NCBI RefSeq assembly: GCF_018334155.1
Contig: NZ_JAGXTP010000001.1
Span: 682,001 to 746,000 of the forward strand
DNA: 64,000 nucleotides
Source: Devosia litorisediminis
GTDB taxonomy: Bacteria; Pseudomonadota; Alphaproteobacteria; Rhizobiales; Devosiaceae
Direction: 5' to 3'
In this document: positions 26,977 through 37,101 of the stretch, piece by piece
Position numbering within the stretch: the first letter of the stretch is position 1
How the letters are laid out: the number at the start of each line of letters is the position of its first letter
Position numbers and translations under genes: made by a program
Notes under the pieces: generated by a model
What the model was told of the DNA's origin: nothing
Database searches by the model: none
What the model saw: the letters and a program-made list of their open reading frames with translations, nothing else

Positions 26977-29423
26977 TTGAAGCTTACATCTCAGGCCAAG
27001 CTGCTAGGGTGGCCTTTGTCCAAGGCGATGAATTTAGCTACATTGACGCGGACAATCCCAAGTATGAAGTCAAGATATTGGCTCATCAGCTAGCTTACGT
27101 TTTTGCGGATGCAACGGATGTCGAGCGGGTTTTATTAAGGCGGAAAGAAGATTCCTATACACCGTTGCTTCAGCGATACAACATTGACCGGGCGTTGCAC
27201 ATGGTTGATGTTGCGTTGGATCGAGAGCTAAGCGAAGAGTTGCGGCATGCAGCAGCTGAAACATTTGTTGAGCTCACTGAGGACAATACCGTTCTCGTTG
27301 CTGTTAAGAACGTTCTATATGCGCGCCCGATATCTTCAGATCACATAGACGCTGCCCGGGCCGATACGTTATCTAGTATACACAGTTTCAATGATCTTCT
27401 CACTGATCTGACGCAGTCCAGAGTTTTGTCGCATAAGGTTGTGGCATCCTTTGAGCGCGCGTCAAAGAATATGGAGAAAGACACAAAATCTCAGATTTGG
27501 GCGACGGCCGTATATGCAGGGCTCTTTAGAGAGCTTGTTCTGGCAGGGATTGATGCTGTCAAAATTAATGCAGCAGTTTTTCACTGCTACACAGTTCTGT
27601 CTAAGTTTCCAAACGGCAGGGGCTTCGTGAAGGAGTGGGTCAGGGACTTGACCGTTCCGCTTGATAGATCCGCTATGGTCAACACTCCAGAGCCTGATAT
27701 CCGTCGCGGACCTGAGCACGTGCAATGGTCCGCCAGGGTAGCCTCTCCTCATGAGATGTATTCGGCAGTGCTTGGACGACAAGATTCAATATTGGAGCAC
27801 CTTCGTGCTGGTGATGTAGGTCAAGCGCGCCACTTCGCAGACCAATTGGTTCAATGGCAGTTGCATAACTCCGACAGTTCGTTTGCCTCTATGTCCTTGT
27901 CAAAGCTTGCATCGGAGGCTCGACGTCTCAAGCAGAGATCGGTGGAGTTGGAGTGGGCAAAAAGCGCAATAGAGTTGAACCCGGTCGACGCCATCGCGGT
28001 GTCGTTGCTGGCTGATACATATCTTGACCTGTTCCGTCTCCGCGAAGCTGAAGAGTCATTCCGAAATGCAATTGCTTTGGGGCAGCGTGAGTTCGGTCGT
28101 GTAGGTGTGGCGCGGACTTGGCGAGCGGCGGGAAAGCTAGAAGAAGCCTACAATGAGCTCCTTGAAATTGTGGCAGAATTTCAGGACAGCGACAGTATAT
28201 TTCACGGCTGGATGATTGCGGCTGAGATAGCAAGAGAGCGCGGCGAGCCCGTCGAGGCATTGCGGCTTTATGAGGACGCACTTGTTGCATTTCCTGGAGA
28301 AGCGCAGCTTTGGTATGGAAAGGGGTCGGCGTTGCGAGATTTGCGTGAAACCGAGGCCGCGGCAGAATGGCTGACGCGAACGGTTCGCACCTTTCCTCAA
28401 GACCCCACTCCGTTGTGTATTCTAGCTGAGGTCTATCGAGATGCGGGCCGATACAATCAGTCTCTGGACACATACAAAGTAGCTAGGAGTTCCTTTCCGC
28501 AGTCTGCCGTTGTCCGAAGCGGTATGGCTGAGGTCTTGATCAAGATGGGTCAGGTTGAAGAGGCCCTCAGAATCTATTCTGAGGCAAAGCGTGATTTCCC
28601 AAATGAGTCGGTGATTTTCTGCGGATACGCTGAATGCCTGAGGAATAAGGGTGACCTTGAGATGTCTTTGGTGGCATATGAAGAAGCTGTATCTCGATTT
28701 CCTTTGGACTTAACTTCGAGAGGTGGTCGGGCAAATGTCCTAAAGGTTATGGGACGCCACCAAGATGCCATAAACGCCTACGATCTTAACATTCGGGACT
28801 TTCCATTTGACTTGGTTTCGATGTCAAATCGAGCCAACTTGTTGCGTTTGCTGGGCAGGTATACAGACGCAGTGGACGCTTATGATCTGCTGCTTGAACG
28901 GAGACCCGATTATCTCCGTGCTAGGTACGCTAAGGCGGCTATCCTCGCGGCTTCGGGGGATTTTTCTGCTGCGTTTGAGTTACTGCCCAATACACAGCCA
29001 GTTACGGACGATGATTGGTTCGCGTATCACGTTCGTGGAATGCTCAATTTGCGGATGAATGAGATTGGTGAGGCCACTCGGATATTTGCGTGGGGGAAAG
29101 AGCAGGCGCCGTTTGGTCGGCGGGAGCAGTTTGATCGATCATGGGCTGTAGCAAGGATGAGGGAAAAGGATTTTTCCGTCGCAGCGCGTCACTTGCAGCA
29201 CAATGGTGATACCTTAGAGTTGCTCCTAAGGGCGCGGTGCTTATTTGAGTTGGGCGAGCTTAAGCAGGCAGGCCTCATATTGGAGGCGGCAAATGACAAT
29301 AGTTATCCTACTGTCGTTCTATATAGAGACGAATTGAAACGCCTTGTGTCGGGATTCTCACCAACCTTACCTGCTAATCAACTTTCAGACGCAGAGGCCG
29401 AACTGTTGCTCCAAGCTGCCTAG
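26973..29423 (+). CDS. Large TPR-repeat protein, partner of the zinc-ribbon protein
   Basis: 816 residues. The N-terminal third (about 1-250) is of unknown fold, with an Asp/Glu-rich start (VQGDEFSYIDADNPKYEVK) and a helical region. From about 265 to 720 it is built from tetratricopeptide-like helical pairs, e.g. GEPVEALRLYEDALVAFPGE, GRYNQSLDTYKVARSSFPQS, GQVEEALRIYSEAKRDFPNE, GDLEMSLVAYEEAVSRFPLD and GRYTDAVDAYDLLLERRPDY. Soluble, no signal peptide. AT-richer than its neighbours, like its partner; the stop lies only 18 bp from the uvrB stop. TPR proteins often act as sensors or scaffolds for effectors in defence modules; that role here is inferred. Confidence 0.7.
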   Translation: MIEAYISGQAARVAFVQGDEFSYIDADNPKYEVKILAHQLAYVFADATDVERVLLRRKEDSYTPLLQRYNIDRALHMVDVALDRELSEELRHAAAETFVELTEDNTVLVAVKNVLYARPISSDHIDAARADTLSSIHSFNDLLTDLTQSRVLSHKVVASFERASKNMEKDTKSQIWATAVYAGLFRELVLAGIDAVKINAAVFHCYTVLSKFPNGRGFVKEWVRDLTVPLDRSAMVNTPEPDIRRGPEHVQWSARVASPHEMYSAVLGRQDSILEHLRAGDVGQARHFADQLVQWQLHNSDSSFASMSLSKLASEARRLKQRSVELEWAKSAIELNPVDAIAVSLLADTYLDLFRLREAEESFRNAIALGQREFGRVGVARTWRAAGKLEEAYNELLEIVAEFQDSDSIFHGWMIAAEIARERGEPVEALRLYEDALVAFPGEAQLWYGKGSALRDLRETEAAAEWLTRTVRTFPQDPTPLCILAEVYRDAGRYNQSLDTYKVARSSFPQSAVVRSGMAEVLIKMGQVEEALRIYSEAKRDFPNESVIFCGYAECLRNKGDLEMSLVAYEEAVSRFPLDLTSRGGRANVLKVMGRHQDAINAYDLNIRDFPFDLVSMSNRANLLRLLGRYTDAVDAYDLLLERRPDYLRARYAKAAILAASGDFSAAFELLPNTQPVTDDDWFAYHVRGMLNLRMNEIGEATRIFAWGKEQAPFGRREQFDRSWAVARMREKDFSVAARHLQHNGDTLELLLRARCLFELGELKQAGLILEAANDNSYPTVVLYRDELKRLVSGFSPTLPANQLSDAEAELLLQAA

Positions 29424-29441
29424 AATTCATAAAGTAGCAAT

Positions 29442-32060
29442 CTAGTTCACCTCGCCTTCCAGCGTATCCAGCTCCATCTCCCGCAACCGTTTGACTTCGT
29501 CGCGGAGCCGCGCGGCCTTTTCGAATTCCAGATTGGTCGCGGCTTCGCGCATCTGGGCTTCCATGTCCTTGATGACGGCGGCGAGGTTGGCGCCGACATG
29601 GGTGACTTCCTTGCCGTCCTTGCCCTTGCCAATGGAGATGGTGACGTGGTCGCGCTCATCGACGCTGTCGACAATGTCGTGAATATTGGAGCGCACCGAC
29701 TGGGGCGTGATGCCGTGTTCGGTGTTGTAGGCGATCTGCTTTTCGCGGCGGCGGCTGGTTTCGGCCAAAGCGCGTTCCATCGAGCCGGTGATCTTGTCGG
29801 CATAGAGCACGACCTTGCCATCGACGTTACGCGCGGCGCGGCCAATGGTCTGGATGAGGGAGGTTTCTGAGCGCAGGAAGCCTTCCTTGTCAGCATCCAG
29901 AATGGCGACGAAGCCGCATTCGGGAATGTCGAGGCCTTCGCGCAGCAGGTTGATGCCCACCAGCACGTCGAAGGCGCCCAGACGCAGATCGCGAATGATC
30001 TCGATGCGCTCGATGGTGTCGACATCGGAGTGCATGTAGCGCACGCGAATGCCCTGCTCGTGCAGATATTCGGTGAGATCCTCTGCCATCTTCTTGGTCA
30101 GGACGGTGAGCAGGGTGCGGTAGCCGGCCTTGTTGACCTGGCGGATTTCATCGACCACGTCATCGACCTGGGCCTTGGCGGGGCGGATTTCGACCGGGGG
30201 ATCGATCAGCCCGGTGGGGCGAATGACCTGTTCGGCAAACACGCCACCGGTCTGCTCCATTTCCCAGCTGCCGGGGGTGGCCGAGACATAGACCGATTGC
30301 GGCCGCATGGCGTTCCACTCTTCAAAGCGCAGCGGGCGATTGTCCATGCAGCTGGGCAGGCGGAAGCCATATTCGGCCAGGGTGGCCTTGCGGCGCAGAT
30401 CGCCGCGATACATGGCGCCGAGCTGGCCGATGGTGACGTGGCTTTCGTCGACGAACACCAGGGCATTGTCGGGCAGGTATTCAAACAGGGTTGGTGGTGG
30501 CTCGCCCGGCTTGCGGCCCGAGAAGTAGCGCGAATAGTTCTCGATGCCGGCGCAGGAGCCGGTGGCTTCCATCATTTCGAGATCGAACAGTGTGCGCTGT
30601 TCAAGCCGCTGGGCCTCGAGGAAACGGCCACCGCCATTGAGCTCCTGCAGCCGGGCATTGAGCTCGGCGCGGATCAGCTTGATGGCCTGGTTCATGGTGG
30701 TGCGCGGCGTCACGTGGTGGGAATTGGCGAAGACGCGAATGAAGGTGAGATCGGCGCTCTTCTTGCCGGTCAGGGGATCGAATTCGGTAATCGACTCGAT
30801 CTCGTTGCCGAACAGGGACACGCGCCAGGCCGCCGCTTCATAGTGGGCCGGGAAGATTTCGACGGTATCGCCGCGCACGCGGAAGGTGCCGCGCACGAAG
30901 CCGGTATCGCCGCGCTTGTATTGCAGGGCCACCAGCTTGGCGAGCAACTCGCGCTGGTCGATCTTCTCGCCCTTCTGCACGTCGATGGTCATGGCGGTGT
31001 AGTCTTCGACCGAGCCAATGCCGTAAATGCACGAGACCGAGGAGACGATGATGACGTCATTGCGCTCGAGGATCGCGCGCGTGGCCGAGTGGCGCATGCG
31101 GTCGATCTGCTCGTTAATGGTGGATTCCTTCTCGATATAGGTATCGGTGCGCGGGACGTAGGCCTCGGGCTGGTAGTAGTCGTAATAGGATACGAAATAC
31201 TCGACCGCATTGTCGGGAAAGAAGGATTTGAACTCGCCATAGAGCTGGGCGGCCAGGGTCTTGTTGGGCGCCAGGATCAGGGCGGGGCGATTGGTGCGGG
31301 CGATGACCTGGGCGGCGGTGAAGGTCTTGCCCGAGCCGGTGACGCCGAGCAGCACCTGATCGGTCTCGCCATTGTTAACGCCCTCGACCAGTTCGGCAAT
31401 GGCGGTGGGCTGATCGCCGCGCGGCTCATAGGGGGTGACCATGCGGAAGGGCTGGCCGCCGCGCTTGAGCCTGGACTCGGCCTTGTGCGGCACCCAGGGA
31501 GAGCTGCCTTCGACTTCCTTGCGGCCATGCAGGATGATCTGTTCAAGCGCCTTGACGGTGGCGGTAACGCCTACGGCGGCGCCCTCGACGGTCCTGGAGG
31601 ACCCCGATTTGGACTTGGCGCTAGACAGGGCGGAGCGCAGCTTGCCCTCGATTTCGGGATCGCCACTGGCCGAGACGCCCGAGGAGGGAACGTGGCCAAA
31701 GCCGGCCTGGGGGGCCTCGCCCATGCCCTCGAAATCGACGCGGTCGACGGAATTGATCTTGGTTTTAGACGATTTGGCGGCCATGCCGGTGACGGTGTCA
31801 TGGCTGGATTTGGTAGTGCGGCGCTTTTCCAGCGCGGTCTTCTTTTTGGCGGCGTCCTTAAGCGCCTTTTCGGCATCCAGACGCACCTGCTCGGCATCGG
31901 CGGCGACCTTCTGGTCGGCCCGATCCAGCGCGCGCTTATTGCGCATGCGCTCGGCATAGAGCGGCTTGGAAGCCGCGATATCCTCGGCCTTCTCGATCTC
32001 GCCGAGGAAGTCGTCGATGGAGAAGTCAGCTTTGCCGGGGCGGGCGGATTTATCGGCCAT
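29442..32060 (-). CDS. uvrB: Excinuclease ABC subunit B with long N-terminal extension
   Basis: 872 residues from the ATG at 32060, about 200 longer than standard UvrB. Residues about 1-200 are charged, Lys/Ala/Asp-rich and probably coiled-coil; rhizobial UvrB proteins carry comparable extensions. The core begins near 207 ([20 protein letters not shown]). Helicase motifs: Walker [11 protein letters not shown] (about 238), the beta-hairpin [24 protein letters not shown] box ([11 protein letters not shown]), QTIGRAARN, and a C-terminal UVR helix pair that binds UvrC. It verifies DNA damage for UvrC. Confidence 0.95.
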   Translation of the reverse strand: MADKSARPGKADFSIDDFLGEIEKAEDIAASKPLYAERMRNKRALDRADQKVAADAEQVRLDAEKALKDAAKKKTALEKRRTTKSSHDTVTGMAAKSSKTKINSVDRVDFEGMGEAPQAGFGHVPSSGVSASGDPEIEGKLRSALSSAKSKSGSSRTVEGAAVGVTATVKALEQIILHGRKEVEGSSPWVPHKAESRLKRGGQPFRMVTPYEPRGDQPTAIAELVEGVNNGETDQVLLGVTGSGKTFTAAQVIARTNRPALILAPNKTLAAQLYGEFKSFFPDNAVEYFVSYYDYYQPEAYVPRTDTYIEKESTINEQIDRMRHSATRAILERNDVIIVSSVSCIYGIGSVEDYTAMTIDVQKGEKIDQRELLAKLVALQYKRGDTGFVRGTFRVRGDTVEIFPAHYEAAAWRVSLFGNEIESITEFDPLTGKKSADLTFIRVFANSHHVTPRTTMNQAIKLIRAELNARLQELNGGGRFLEAQRLEQRTLFDLEMMEATGSCAGIENYSRYFSGRKPGEPPPTLFEYLPDNALVFVDESHVTIGQLGAMYRGDLRRKATLAEYGFRLPSCMDNRPLRFEEWNAMRPQSVYVSATPGSWEMEQTGGVFAEQVIRPTGLIDPPVEIRPAKAQVDDVVDEIRQVNKAGYRTLLTVLTKKMAEDLTEYLHEQGIRVRYMHSDVDTIERIEIIRDLRLGAFDVLVGINLLREGLDIPECGFVAILDADKEGFLRSETSLIQTIGRAARNVDGKVVLYADKITGSMERALAETSRRREKQIAYNTEHGITPQSVRSNIHDIVDSVDERDHVTISIGKGKDGKEVTHVGANLAAVIKDMEAQMREAATNLEFEKAARLRDEVKRLREMELDTLEGEVN

Positions 32061-32305
32061 AGAAGAAAACACCGTGCGTTAGCTCTGTCGCGCTGCCGGA
32101 AACCGGGGCTTCCGCCTGTCAGGCGCGCTCAAGGGGAGGCGATTAACATGGGGAACGATGCGCACAGATGCAATGTTCCCCGCAGACTATCGCGTCTCCA
32201 CCACGGAAGAAACAGGGGCTGCTGACAGGGCGTGGCAGTAGCGGGTGACCCAAAGCGGGGCATGCTGCGTAACAGGTTGAACGCTCAGCAATTTCGAGAA
32301 GACCG

Positions 32306-32740
32306 ATGAGCCGCGACAATCAACGTATTGCCACTGTGCTGACCCTGGCGGGGATCACGCCGATCTGGATTCTGCTGGCGCTGCGCCCGCTGGTTTTTGT
32401 CGACACGCTGGCCTTTGCGGCGCTGGGTTATGGCGCGGTGATCGCCAGCTTTGTGTGCGGCGTGCATTGGGGCCTGTTCATGGCCCGCTATCGGGTGATG
32501 CCATTCAATCTGCTGGTGACCAGCAATGTCGGGGCACTGGCGGCCTGGGCCATGCTGCTGCTGGGACAGGTATCGCTGCCGACCGGGTTTGTCGGGCTGG
32601 CCCTGGTGCTGGCGGGATTGCTGGCGCTGGATTGGCGACTGGTGCAGCGCGGCGGGATTGCGCCCTGGTTCTGGCGTCTGCGCTGGATGGCGACTGCCGG
32701 GCTAGGGCTGGGATTATTGGTTTGGGGAATAAGCATATGA
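32306..32740 (+). CDS. DUF3429 family membrane protein
   Basis: 144 residues with about four or five membrane segments (GITPIWILLAL, AALGYGAVIASFVCGVHWGL, LLVTSNVGALAAWAMLLLG and a C-terminal pair). VCGVHWGL is the recognisable DUF3429 feature. Function unknown. It overlaps the next gene by 4 bp (ATGA at 32737-32740) and is divergent from uvrB. Confidence 0.8.
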   Translation: MSRDNQRIATVLTLAGITPIWILLALRPLVFVDTLAFAALGYGAVIASFVCGVHWGLFMARYRVMPFNLLVTSNVGALAAWAMLLLGQVSLPTGFVGLALVLAGLLALDWRLVQRGGIAPWFWRLRWMATAGLGLGLLVWGISI

Positions 32741-33720
32741 GCCGGATTGCGATTATCGGGGCCGGTATTGGCGGGCTGACGCTGGGGCAGGCGCTGGCCA
32801 GCCAGCATGATGTGGTGGTGTTCGAGAAGGGCCGCGGCGTGGGCGGGCGCATGGCGACGCGCTATGCTGATGGCTTCGCCTTTGACCACGGTGCACAGTA
32901 TTTTACGGTACGCGATCCGCGTTTTGCGGCACTGGTGCAGCCCTTGATTGCGAGCGGTGCGGTGGCGCCGTGGGAGGGCAAGATCGCCCGCATTGCCGGC
33001 GATGGGATGATGAGCACGGCGGACCCGCACGATATCCATTATGTCGGCATGCCCAATATGAACAGTCTGGCCAAGGCGCTGGCGGCCAATGTCAGCGTGC
33101 GCACCGGGGTGGACGTGGCGCCGCTGGGTGCGCGGCAGGGCGAAGGCTGGGTGCTCAGCGATATTGATGGGGTGGCGCTGGGCGTATTTGACTGGGTGAT
33201 TTCAACCACGACGCCGCATCAGACGGTCGCGCTGTTTGCCGATCATGCGCCCGCCGATGGTCCACTGCGCCGTGCGACCATGCTGCCATGTTATGCGCTG
33301 ATGCTGGGGTTCGGTCGGGCAATCGAGCGGCCATGGGTCTTGGCGCGTGTTGCTGATAGCGCCATTGAGCTGGTGGCGCTCAATTCGAGCAAGCCCGGCC
33401 GTGACGCCAGCAAGGGCACGCTGGTGGCGCATTCCACCAGCGCCTGGGCAGCGGCCCATCTGGGGGATGATCCGGCCGATATCCAGACGGCGCTGGAGCG
33501 AGCGGTGGCCGCCGCAATCTGGTTGGACCCGGCGACAGCGCGCTTCCGCACCGCGCACCGGTGGAAATCGGCACGGCTGCGCCAGGACAATAGTGAGCCG
33601 CCCTTTGTCGACCGCGCGCGCGGCCTGGCGGCCAGCGGGGACTGGACGACAGGCAGCCGGGTGGAGAATGTGGTGCTCAGCGCGCTGGATCTGGCGGCTG
33701 CAATCGGGGCCTCAAAATAG
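32737..33720 (+). CDS. FAD-dependent NAD(P)-binding protein, renalase-like
   Basis: 327 residues. Rossmann FAD motif IIGAGIGGLTLGQAL (residues 5-19), then EKGRGVGGRMATRYADG and FDHGAQYFTVRD, the classic blocks of bacterial renalase-like amine-oxidase-fold proteins, and a C-terminal ASGDW-type segment (AASGDWTTGSRVENVVLSAL) contacting FAD. Bacterial renalases oxidise wrongly protonated NAD(P)H isomers; assignment of that activity is by family only. Translationally coupled to the DUF3429 protein. Confidence 0.85.
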   Translation: MSRIAIIGAGIGGLTLGQALASQHDVVVFEKGRGVGGRMATRYADGFAFDHGAQYFTVRDPRFAALVQPLIASGAVAPWEGKIARIAGDGMMSTADPHDIHYVGMPNMNSLAKALAANVSVRTGVDVAPLGARQGEGWVLSDIDGVALGVFDWVISTTTPHQTVALFADHAPADGPLRRATMLPCYALMLGFGRAIERPWVLARVADSAIELVALNSSKPGRDASKGTLVAHSTSAWAAAHLGDDPADIQTALERAVAAAIWLDPATARFRTAHRWKSARLRQDNSEPPFVDRARGLAASGDWTTGSRVENVVLSALDLAAAIGASK

Positions 33721-33845
33721 CGCCTCAAAGTAACTCTGGGGTTGGTGAGGCCGCCTCCAGATCGCCTATGTAGTCCTACTGATTTCCTTTTCCGCCAAAA
33801 GCATACTGACTGTTCCCGGCCTGTTTAGAAGCTGGAGGTGGGGCA

Positions 33846-34238
33846 GTGACGGCGACACGAGACGCTCTGAAATCTGACAATTACGCGGATCGAATTGGCA
33901 AGATATTGCCTGCAGAGCTGACGGCAACCTATCTACCGCTGCGCGTGCTGGCGGAGACGATGAGTGTCTCTGCATATTACCTGTTTTCTCTGGCGCTGAT
34001 CCTCGCGGCTTTCTTCTTTTTCCTGGCGCGGCACCTCATCAAACTCGCCACGCTGAGAAACCGGACACTTTATTGTCTGACGTTTCTCGTCTGGGTCGTC
34101 GCCATCGATACCGAAAGGCTGGTTCTGGAGGTGTTTCAGGCACCTGTCGGCAACGTCAGCAACCTGATGTTCCTGGTATCTGGTCTGGGCACCGTGTGGA
34201 GTTTTGCGGTGCCCTACATGATGGAGGAGCGGTCGTGA
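33846..34238 (+). CDS. Small membrane protein of unknown function
   Basis: 130 residues, GTG start preceded by GGAGGTGGGGC. An amphipathic start (DRIGKILPAELTATYLPLRVLAE) is followed by three hydrophobic segments (about 43-62, 74-90 and 103-123). The LPAE-x-AxYL sequence is reminiscent of other small unknown membrane proteins. It overlaps the following secreted-protein gene by 4 bp (GTGA), so they are coupled. Base composition is a little lower in GC than the surroundings. Confidence 0.65.
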   Translation: MTATRDALKSDNYADRIGKILPAELTATYLPLRVLAETMSVSAYYLFSLALILAAFFFFLARHLIKLATLRNRTLYCLTFLVWVVAIDTERLVLEVFQAPVGNVSNLMFLVSGLGTVWSFAVPYMMEERS

Positions 34239-35095
34239 AACCGTCGATGATGTTGGTGGCAATACTGATCGCTTTAATGGCTAGCCTGCAGCCCAGTTTT
34301 GCGCGGTGCACAGGTCCCGAAGACTACAGGCAAGCCGAAGTTCTAAGGGAAACTGCGTTCCTGCGAACAGGGTTTGGTACGCTTGCGCTCCGGTATTACT
34401 CGGATCGTGTGTTGTCATTGCAGGGTGGCGGGTGTTTCGACGTCTCCAAGTTCAGGTTCAGCGGCTTGCGGTTTGAGTTAAATTCAACTGCTCATGACGG
34501 GCCAGCCTATTTTGCTGCCGCCGTGACGCGCACATTTCCAAGTAAGAGCACAGATGGTGGTGGACACGAGCTGAAGGTTCGGCGCAACGCCAGCAGCGCC
34601 GACCGTTCAGATAAGTGGCTTCGGGTCACCGATGGGGAAGAGCAGACAGAGGCAGGCATCCAGCTGAACGGGAGTGAGTTCAGCGTCTTGCGGTCATCTT
34701 GGGATGCAGTGGTGCTCGACGAGGTTTCCGACTTGCGCGAAGCGGATCTGACGGACCTTCCCGGGGTCGGTTCGTGGCATGCGGTGTTGGGTGTGCTTGA
34801 TGGGCGACGCTCTGCCCAAGTGAACATCCCCGTGGTGGCAAACACCCGGATCGGCATAAACGAGCTGATCAGGGATATTGATAGTCTGGTGGGTGAGCAG
34901 GGAGGACCGACATACACCAAGGTCTATCTGCACAAATTTCTGACATCGCCGCATCCCAGCCTGAATACGCCAATCCTGCAGCCGGGCATCGCCGAGTGCA
35001 TGTATATTACGTTCGGCATTGGCGGGCTGCCTGACATGAGCCTATCTGACAGTCTGACGACCATAGTATTGAAGCTGGACGACGTGGATTGCTAG
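34235..35095 (+). CDS. Secreted protein of unknown function
   Basis: 286 residues from a GTG at 34235 overlapping the stop of the membrane protein. Signal peptide about 1-23 (MKPSMMLVAILIALMASLQP, ending SFA). The mature part contains four or five Cys and no motif I recognise; it looks beta-rich. Likely periplasmic. Coupling suggests that the two products act together at the envelope. An in-frame region upstream to 34073 is not used, because it lies inside the preceding gene. Confidence 0.6.
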   Translation: MKPSMMLVAILIALMASLQPSFARCTGPEDYRQAEVLRETAFLRTGFGTLALRYYSDRVLSLQGGGCFDVSKFRFSGLRFELNSTAHDGPAYFAAAVTRTFPSKSTDGGGHELKVRRNASSADRSDKWLRVTDGEEQTEAGIQLNGSEFSVLRSSWDAVVLDEVSDLREADLTDLPGVGSWHAVLGVLDGRRSAQVNIPVVANTRIGINELIRDIDSLVGEQGGPTYTKVYLHKFLTSPHPSLNTPILQPGIAECMYITFGIGGLPDMSLSDSLTTIVLKLDDVDC

Positions 35096-35119
35096 CTGGC
35101 GGATCCGGTGGGCGCTCAT

Positions 35120-36964
35120 CTAACGCAGTGCCCTGAGCGCATTGAGGATGACGGCGACGTCGATGACCTCCTGCAGCAGCGCGCCTTGCACGGGTGGCAG
35201 ATAGCCCAGGGCGGCGGCAATCATGGCTGCAAGGGACAGGCCCAGGCCGACAACAACGCTTTCAAGCGCGATGCGGCGGGTGCGTTTGGCGATGGTGACG
35301 GCCTTGGCCAGCGGGGCCAGGGCGTCGACCAGCAGGACGATGCCAGCGGCTTCCGAAGAGGCGGCGGCGCCGCGGGCACCCATGGCGACGCCCACATCGG
35401 CAAGGGCCAGAGCGGGCGCGTCATTGATGCCGTCACCGACCATCATAACCTTGGCATTATTGGCTTTTTCGCGCCGCAGAATGGCGACCTTGTCTTCGGG
35501 GTGCAGACCGCCGACGGAAAAATCAACGCCAAGATCGGTGCCGACGGCCTGGGCGATGTCGTCGCGATCGCCCGAAGCCAGAATGATGCGGGTGAGACCG
35601 GCAGCGCGCAGGGCGTCAAGGGATTGGCGCGCGTCGGGGCGAATGCGGTCCTGCAGGACAATCAGGCCAAAGGGTCGGCCATCTACGGCAATGGCAACCG
35701 TCATCGCATCAACGGGCAGATCGGTGGTCAGCGGGTCAAAGCTACCGCCGGTCAACTGGGCGATGACATAGCTGCGGCTGCCCACGGCTGTGGTGCGATC
35801 GTCGATCTGACCGTGCAGACCTTCGCCGGCGGTTTCAACGACATTGGTGGGCGGCGAGAGGGTGAGTTTGCGGGCGGCGGCAGCCTGTAGCAGAGCGGCG
35901 GCGACGACGTGGCCGGAGGCCTGATCGAGGCTGGCGGCGCGGCGCAGCACATCGTCTTGGGTGATGCCGGGCATGGGGCGGATTTCGGTGACTTCGGCCT
36001 GCCCGCCGGTGAGGGTGCCGGTCTTGTCGAGCACGGCGGTACGCACATCGGCCAGCGCTTCGAGCATGCCGCCATTCTTGACCAGAACGCCGATGCGGGC
36101 GGTGCGCGACATGCCCGAAATGATGGCGACGGGTACAGCCAAGATGAGCGGGCAGGGCGTGGCAACGACCAGCACGGCAAGGGCACGGAGATGGTCGCCG
36201 CTAAAGGCCCAGGCCGCGCCGGCCAAGATAACGGTGAGCAGCAGGAAGCCCATGGCGTATCGGTCGGCCATGCGGGCCATGGGCGCCTTGCTGGACTGGG
36301 CTGCCTCAACCAGGCGGACAATACCGGCATAGGTGCTTTCGGCCGCGGGGCGGCTGGCAACCAGATCAAAGGGCGCGCCGATCAGGGTCGAGCCGCTGAG
36401 GGCTTCTGCGCCATCGGCCAAGTGGACGGGAATGGATTCGCCGGTGAGCGCGGACATGTCGAGTTCGGCCTGTTCGGCGGCGACATGACCATCCACCGGC
36501 AGGACTTCGCCGTGGCGGATCAGCAGCCGATCGCCGGGACTGATGGCGGTGATGTCGATTTCATGCAGCCTGGTGCCGTCATAGCGCATGGCGGTGCGGG
36601 CGACGCGACCGAGCAGGGCGGTCATTTCCTGGCGGGCGCGGCCAGCAGCAAAGGTTTCGAGCAACTGGCCGCCCGAATACATCAGCGCAACCACATTGCC
36701 GGCCAGCGGCTCGCCAAAGGCCAGGGCCGCAGACATGGACAGGGCCGCCACGACATCGAGGCCGACATCGCCGCGGCGCAGCGTGATGATGATCTGCCAG
36801 AGCAGACCTGCCAGAACAGGGGTCGTGCCCAGGGTCCATGCAAGGTCGGCATTGGTGCCAAAGCCGGTAAACCAGAGCGCGGTGCCGATGCTCAGTCCCG
36901 TCAGCGCGATGGCGAGCAGAACGGTGTCATAATGCTGGCGGAGCAGATGTGTCAGACGCGAAAT
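35120..36964 (-). CDS. P1B-type heavy-metal ATPase without metal-binding N-domain; apparent ATT start
   Basis: 614 residues if translation begins at ATT 36964. P-type motifs: TGES (ALTGESIPV), TPCPLILAVPV in the membrane metal site, DKTGTLT (phosphorylated Asp) and GDGINDAPALALADVGVAMG. The usual His-Pro of the nucleotide domain reads GHV. No HMA domain. The first two membrane helices (ISRLTHLLRQHYDTVLLAIA onwards) lie upstream of the first ordinary start, GTG 36751; the only in-frame candidate with a ribosome site is ATT, 8 bases after AGGAG (36977-36973). A sequencing or real frameshift is the alternative. It probably exports a transition metal; which one is not clear. Confidence 0.75.
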   Translation of the reverse strand: MSRLTHLLRQHYDTVLLAIALTGLSIGTALWFTGFGTNADLAWTLGTTPVLAGLLWQIIITLRRGDVGLDVVAALSMSAALAFGEPLAGNVVALMYSGGQLLETFAAGRARQEMTALLGRVARTAMRYDGTRLHEIDITAISPGDRLLIRHGEVLPVDGHVAAEQAELDMSALTGESIPVHLADGAEALSGSTLIGAPFDLVASRPAAESTYAGIVRLVEAAQSSKAPMARMADRYAMGFLLLTVILAGAAWAFSGDHLRALAVLVVATPCPLILAVPVAIISGMSRTARIGVLVKNGGMLEALADVRTAVLDKTGTLTGGQAEVTEIRPMPGITQDDVLRRAASLDQASGHVVAAALLQAAAARKLTLSPPTNVVETAGEGLHGQIDDRTTAVGSRSYVIAQLTGGSFDPLTTDLPVDAMTVAIAVDGRPFGLIVLQDRIRPDARQSLDALRAAGLTRIILASGDRDDIAQAVGTDLGVDFSVGGLHPEDKVAILRREKANNAKVMMVGDGINDAPALALADVGVAMGARGAAASSEAAGIVLLVDALAPLAKAVTIAKRTRRIALESVVVGLGLSLAAMIAAALGYLPPVQGALLQEVIDVAVILNALRALR

Positions 36965-37101
36965 GGGTCCATCTCCTGTGGCGCGGACGGGCGTTATCGG
37001 AGCAGACTAGCATGGTGGTGAAGCGCGTTATGTGACTTGAATCAAGCAAGGCGCACAGGGCGAAAAGATGCGGGCGATGTGCCCGCATCGCGATTGCGGC
37101 G

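Noticed and set aside
30030..32225. Open plus-strand frame of 731 codons opposite uvrB
   Set aside because: Exactly antisense to a certain uvrB gene; such frames are expected in GC-rich DNA. Its translation is Gly/Ala/His-rich and matches no family.
34073..34234. N-terminal extension of the secreted protein at 34235
   Set aside because: It would lie inside the preceding membrane-protein gene in another frame and would hide an obvious signal peptide.
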